Positions 60,631 to 64,000 of a DNA stretch of 64,000 nucleotides are shown piece by piece; the stretch's first letter is position 1; each line of letters starts with the position of its first letter. The stretch is from a bacterium (GTDB lineage: Bacteria; Elusimicrobiota; Elusimicrobia; Elusimicrobiales; UBA9959): assembly GCA_021811315.1 (NCBI GenBank), contig JAJZPF010000001.1:124001-188000 (forward strand), written 5' to 3'. The notes below the pieces were generated by a model that searched no databases, was not told where the DNA came from, and saw only the letters and a program-made list of their open reading frames with translations. A program made the position numbers and the translations under genes.

Positions 60631-61791
60631 ATGGCAGAGGAAAAAAGACCTGTAATTATCTACGGCGGGAGTTTCGATCCCCCGCACCGCGGGCATACGG
60701 CGCTGGCCGCCGCGGCCCTGTCCCAGCTCAAGCCCTCCGTGCTCTATTTCGTCCCCGGCTTCCACACCCCTTTCAAAGACCTGCAGCCGACGCCTTTTGC
60801 CGGGCGCGCCGCGCTGCTCCGGGCGGCGCTGGCCGAGGCCGGGCTGGCCGGCAGGAAGGAGCTCAGGATCAGCTCCTTCGAGGCGGACCAGAAGAAAGTC
60901 GTCTACACCTGCGAAACCGTGGAGCATTTCCGGAAGCTGCATCCCGGCGCCCCGCTCTATTTCCTTATGGGCTCCGATTGCCTGGCCGGGTTCAGGCGGT
61001 GGCGGAGGCCTGGCTTCATCCTTAAGAACGCGCGCCTCCTGGCGGGGCTGCGGCCCGGCCACGCTATCGGCAAAAGCCCGGGCGTGCCTTTCACCGCCCT
61101 GGCCGGCCGCTTCCCCAGGGCCGACTCTACCGGGATACGCGCTGAGCTGTTCCTGGGCGGCCGGCCGGCCCAGCTGCACCGCGCCGTGCTGGACAGGATA
61201 GAAAAAAAAGCGCTTTACCTTTCGCGCGAAAGGACGCTCCTCAGGAAACTCCTTGGGCACGGCCGCTACGCCCACTCGCTTTATACCACGGAACTGGCCC
61301 TCAGGCTGGCTCCGGCCGCGGGGGTTCCGCAGCAAAAGGCAGCGCTGGCCGCCCTGCTGCATGACTGCGCCAGGGACCTGGGCCAGGCGGCGCAGAACAG
61401 GTACTGCCTGAAGCGCGCCCCGCGCTCGGCCCTGACGGGCCTGATGCTCGAAGAAGCCCCGGTGCTCGCCCACGCCTGGGCCGGCGCCTCCCTGGCCGCT
61501 GAAAAATTCGGGGTAAAAGATCCGGAGATACTTGAAGCGATAGAACAGCACGCCACGGGAGCCCCCGGGATGGGGCCGCTGGCCAGGCTGGTCTATGTCA
61601 GCGACATGGCCAACGAGGGGCGCGGTTTCAGCGAGGCCGGGCTGGTGCGGAAGCTGGCTTTTAAGGATCTCGGGGCGGCTTTTCGGGCGGCTAATTATGT
61701 TAAACTTGTCTATGCGTTTTCCGGCGGGGGCTGGGTGCACCCGCTGAGCGTCGCACTATGGAACAGTCTTCAGGAAAAAAAGAAAGGTTGA
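60631..61791 (+). CDS. nadD-yqeK: NadD-YqeK fusion: nicotinate-nucleotide adenylyltransferase + HD-domain hydrolase
   Basis: 386 aa. Residues 1-195 are NadD: IYGGSFDPPHRGHTALAAAA (nucleotidyltransferase HxGH motif), YFLMGSDCLAGFRRW, and the C-terminal RADSTGIRAEL (usually ISSTxIR). Residues about 200-385 are a YqeK-type HD domain: HGRYAHSLYTTELAL, AALLHDCARDL (HD metal site), HAWAGASLA and DMANEGRGF. NadD makes NaAD for NAD synthesis; YqeK hydrolyses Ap4A. The two are usually separate neighbouring genes, so fusion couples them. Coding frame overlaps the next gene by 34 nt. Confidence 0.92.
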   Translation: MAEEKRPVIIYGGSFDPPHRGHTALAAAALSQLKPSVLYFVPGFHTPFKDLQPTPFAGRAALLRAALAEAGLAGRKELRISSFEADQKKVVYTCETVEHFRKLHPGAPLYFLMGSDCLAGFRRWRRPGFILKNARLLAGLRPGHAIGKSPGVPFTALAGRFPRADSTGIRAELFLGGRPAQLHRAVLDRIEKKALYLSRERTLLRKLLGHGRYAHSLYTTELALRLAPAAGVPQQKAALAALLHDCARDLGQAAQNRYCLKRAPRSALTGLMLEEAPVLAHAWAGASLAAEKFGVKDPEILEAIEQHATGAPGMGPLARLVYVSDMANEGRGFSEAGLVRKLAFKDLGAAFRAANYVKLVYAFSGGGWVHPLSVALWNSLQEKKKG

Positions 61792-62606
61792 TGCTCGCCT
61801 GCGGGCTGGTCCTGGCGCTTGGAACCGCGGCCTGGCAGTATTTTTCCCCGGCGTCGCGCGAGCTCCTGGCCGGGCGGGACGTGAGCCTGGCCCTGCTCGG
61901 CGAGCGCGCCTCCGCGCTGCTGGTCTACCACCCGTTTTCAAGCACGGTGAACGCTTTCACCCTGTCCCACGCGAAGCCCCGGCCCGGGATCTCCAACTGG
62001 CACCGCGCCACCGACGTCATAAAGGCCGCCGGCGGCTCGGGAACGGGGGAAAATATTTTCTATATCGCCCTCTCTTCCGCCCCGGACCTGGACGTCCTCT
62101 GGGGCGCGCTCAACAACTGGCGCGCCGAGCCGCGGCGCCTGCTGCCCGCCGTTTCCTGGCTTTCCGGCCTGCGGGCTTCCGGGGCGACGAATTTGTCCGG
62201 CTTCGACCTGTTCTCGCTTTCTTCGGAATTCTCGAAGCTGAACTCGTCCAATTTCATACTTAACGAGGTCCCGCGCAGGGCCCTGGCCCCGGAGGCCGCG
62301 CCCGAAGAAGGGCCGGCCCTGATGGTGGAGGTCTTTAACGCCTCCGGCAGGACGGGCCTGGCCGCGCTGGCGGCGAAGCGCCTGCGGGCGCTGGGCTACG
62401 ACGTGATAACCGAGACGTCCTACCCCTCCCTTGAAAAACACACCAGGATAATCAGCTTTTCCGCGGATACGGCCGCGGCGCGCAAGCTGCGGGAAGCTAT
62501 GCGGCTCGAAGGGCTCGAGATCCGCGTCAAGTCGTCGCAAAAGAGCGTGGCTGGCGCGGCCGTGATACTCGGGCAGGATTATAAGGCTGACGATACCGAA
62601 AAATAG
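61758..62606 (+). CDS. Membrane-anchored protein with a LytR C-terminal domain
   Basis: 282 aa. One transmembrane helix (about 11-28), a region resembling the front of the LCP domain (GISNWHRATDVIKAAGGSGT), and a C-terminal LytR_C domain (about 195-275; PALMVEVFNASGRTGLAALA, YDVITETSYPSLEK, VILGQDYKA). The central LCP catalytic block is missing, so it is probably not a phosphotransferase. LytR_C proteins often follow nadD/rsfS in related genomes; here the rsfS gene usually between them is absent. Starts inside the nadD-yqeK frame. Confidence 0.82.
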   Translation: MEQSSGKKERLMLACGLVLALGTAAWQYFSPASRELLAGRDVSLALLGERASALLVYHPFSSTVNAFTLSHAKPRPGISNWHRATDVIKAAGGSGTGENIFYIALSSAPDLDVLWGALNNWRAEPRRLLPAVSWLSGLRASGATNLSGFDLFSLSSEFSKLNSSNFILNEVPRRALAPEAAPEEGPALMVEVFNASGRTGLAALAAKRLRALGYDVITETSYPSLEKHTRIISFSADTAAARKLREAMRLEGLEIRVKSSQKSVAGAAVILGQDYKADDTEK

Positions 62607-62625
62607 AAGCGTACGGGAGATAACT

Positions 62626-63693
62626 ATGGACATGGTAACTATCCTGAAGACGGCGGTGACGGCGGGCTCGAGCGATATTCATATCTGCGTCAACAAGCCG
62701 CCGATGATGCGCCGCAACGGCGAAATGGTCCCGGTGGCCGAAGGCCTGGCGCCGCTTACGGCCGACCAGACCAAAACTCTGATCTACTCGACGCTCTACG
62801 ACGAGCAGCGCGCCAAATTCGAAAAAGACTGGGAGCTGGACTGCTCCTTCGCCGTCACCGGCGTCTCCCGCTTCCGCCTCAACGTGCTGGTGGCCCGCAA
62901 CGGCGTGGAAGCCGTGATGCGCGTCATCCCCTCCAAGATCCCCACGCCGGAAGAGCTGGGCCTGCAGCCCACCATAGTGAACTTCGCCGGGCTGCCCAAG
63001 GGTCTGGTCCTGGTGACCGGGCCCACCGGCTCGGGCAAGTCCACGACGCTGGCCGCCCTGATAAACCAGATCAACCTGAAGCGCAAAGGCCATATCCTGA
63101 CCGTGGAGGACCCGATAGAGTTCACTTACGAGGCCAACAGCTGCGTGGTGCGCCAGCGCGAGATAGGCCAGCACACCCGCTCTTTCAGCAACGCCCTGCG
63201 CGCCGCGCTGCGCGAGGACCCCAACGTGATCCTGGTCGGCGAGATGCGCGACCTGGAAACGATCCAGCTGACGATCACGGCCGCCGAAACGGGCCACCTG
63301 ACCTTCGCCACGCTGCATACGCAGGACGCGCCCTCGACGGTCGACCGCATCATCGACGTTTTCCCCCCGCACCAGCAGACGCAGGTGCGCGTGCAGCTGG
63401 CCGCCTCGCTCCAGGGCGTGGTCTCCCAGATCCTCCTGCCCAAGAAGGACGGGCACGGCCGCGTGGCCGCGCGCGAGATCATGGTGATGACGCCGGCCAT
63501 CTCCAACCTGATCCGCGAGGGCAAGACGCACATGATCTACAGCGCCATCGAGACCGGGGCCAAGTACGGCATGATGCCGATGGACAGGTCCCTCGTGATG
63601 CTGGTGAAGCAGAACCTGGTCTCCTACGAAGTGGCGCTCGCGAAAGCGCACGACCAGGAATCGTTCAAGAAACTCTGCGTGGGCGGCGTCTAA
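62626..63693 (+). CDS. pilT: Type IV pilus retraction ATPase PilT
   Basis: 355 aa. N-terminal PAS-like domain (SDIHICVNKPPMMRRNGEM), Walker A GPTGSGKSTTLAALINQ, Asp box DPIEFTY, Walker B ILVGEMRDLETIQLTITAAE, and the AIRNLIRE-type motif SNLIREGKTHMIYSAIETGA with Met-rich end MMPMDRSLVML. PilT/PilU retract type IV pili for twitching and DNA uptake. No other pilus genes are in the window. Nineteen nt after the LytR_C gene and 13 nt before the next CNB-domain gene, suggesting one operon. Confidence 0.95.
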   Translation: MDMVTILKTAVTAGSSDIHICVNKPPMMRRNGEMVPVAEGLAPLTADQTKTLIYSTLYDEQRAKFEKDWELDCSFAVTGVSRFRLNVLVARNGVEAVMRVIPSKIPTPEELGLQPTIVNFAGLPKGLVLVTGPTGSGKSTTLAALINQINLKRKGHILTVEDPIEFTYEANSCVVRQREIGQHTRSFSNALRAALREDPNVILVGEMRDLETIQLTITAAETGHLTFATLHTQDAPSTVDRIIDVFPPHQQTQVRVQLAASLQGVVSQILLPKKDGHGRVAAREIMVMTPAISNLIREGKTHMIYSAIETGAKYGMMPMDRSLVMLVKQNLVSYEVALAKAHDQESFKKLCVGGV

Positions 63694-63706
63694 AGGGGGA
63701 ACTGAA

Positions 63707-64000
63707 ATGTCCGAAACAGAAAAACTAAAGAACATACCGCTCTTCCGTAATTTCTCCGCGGAGATGCTGAAAGAATTCTCCAGTTCTTTCAAACCCTCCG
63801 CCTACGCGGCCGGGGACATCATATTCAAGGAGAGGTCCGCGGGCGACAGCCTTTACATAATCGTATCCGGGGAAGTGGTCATAGAGAAAGCCATGGACGA
63901 GGAAGGCCGCGAGTTCAAGACGCTGGCCATCCTCGCCGCGGGCGACTTCTTCGGCGAGATGGCCCTGATAGACAAGGCCGCGCGCTTCGCGCAGGCCCGC
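63707..64000 (+). CDS. Cyclic nucleotide-binding domain protein, 5' part (runs off the right edge)
   Basis: 98 codons visible from ATG 63707, with AAAGGGGGA as ribosome site. Starts MSETEKLKNIPLFRNFSAEM, then a cNMP-binding core: AGDIIFKERSAGDSLYIIVS, VVIEKAMDEEG, GDFFGEMALIDKAARFAQAR, the phosphate-binding cassette (PBC) motif GEMAL with Arg-type contact. Could be a CRP-type regulator or, beside pilT, a pilus-regulating CNB protein; the C-terminus outside the window decides. Confidence 0.85.
   Translation, partial: MSETEKLKNIPLFRNFSAEMLKEFSSSFKPSAYAAGDIIFKERSAGDSLYIIVSGEVVIEKAMDEEGREFKTLAILAAGDFFGEMALIDKAARFAQAR

Overview
The window comes from a high-GC, diderm (Gram-negative) bacterial chromosome. 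It carries TamA/TamB, an OMPLA phospholipase, PorV-like barrels, PilT, BON-domain periplasmic proteins and a dnaA-dnaN-dciA-gyrB-gyrA replication cluster. Two loci pair PorV-like barrels with FlgD-Ig/type IX-like sorting-domain proteins, and there are many NarL-type two-component genes. This mix suggests an Elusimicrobiota-like or similar deep-branching lineage, but the assignment is inference. No rRNA, tRNA, CRISPR array, insertion sequence or prophage was recognised.

Layout. 1-12.7 kb: secreted/surface loci (two paralogous DUF7948/SBBP proteins, two PorV-like barrels, a sorting-domain protein, a 1195-aa protein with 300-bp tandem repeats) and a histidine kinase/NarL regulator pair. 12.8-25 kb: a Ca2+-type P-ATPase, a divergent GDPD/pldA pair, a DUF4105 protein, a BrkB-like membrane protein, the tamA-tamB pair and an AI-2E-type permease. 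25-35 kb: BON proteins, a small membrane protein, an outer-membrane protein/regulator/lipoprotein/kinase operon, a receiver protein without an output domain, and a CheB-CheR-PAS-kinase fusion with its NarL regulator. 35-48.5 kb: metabolic and envelope enzymes (metallophosphoesterase, adenosine deaminase, PfkB kinase, pyroglutamyl peptidase, 5'-nucleotidase, lambda-type lysozyme, esterase, radical SAM, ProC, MarC) plus a probable ~400-nt noncoding RNA. 48.6-56.9 kb: gyrA, gyrB, dciA, dnaN, dnaA and a putative oriC; recF is absent from the cluster. 56.9-64 kb: tldD/tldE, a DUF2064 protein, a nadD-yqeK fusion, a LytR_C protein, pilT and a truncated cyclic-nucleotide-binding protein.

The main discovery is a composite promoter found nine times between 1 and 35 kb. 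It has a 16-bp near-palindrome (TCCGTAnTAnTACGGA), then 10 bp (11 once), a 13-bp core (YATAAYTCCKMAT), then 22 bp (23 once), and a -10 hexamer close to TATACT with no convincing -35. The core is centred near -41, as expected for a class II activator site. It precedes both SBBP loci, the sorting-domain/PorV/repeat-protein operon, GDPD, pldA, a BON protein, and three of the four two-component loci. This looks like an envelope/surface regulon run by one of the resident NarL-type regulators and feeding back on its own signalling genes. A second candidate is the A-poor noncoding RNA at 43322-43719, which has a consensus sigma70 promoter and its own terminator.
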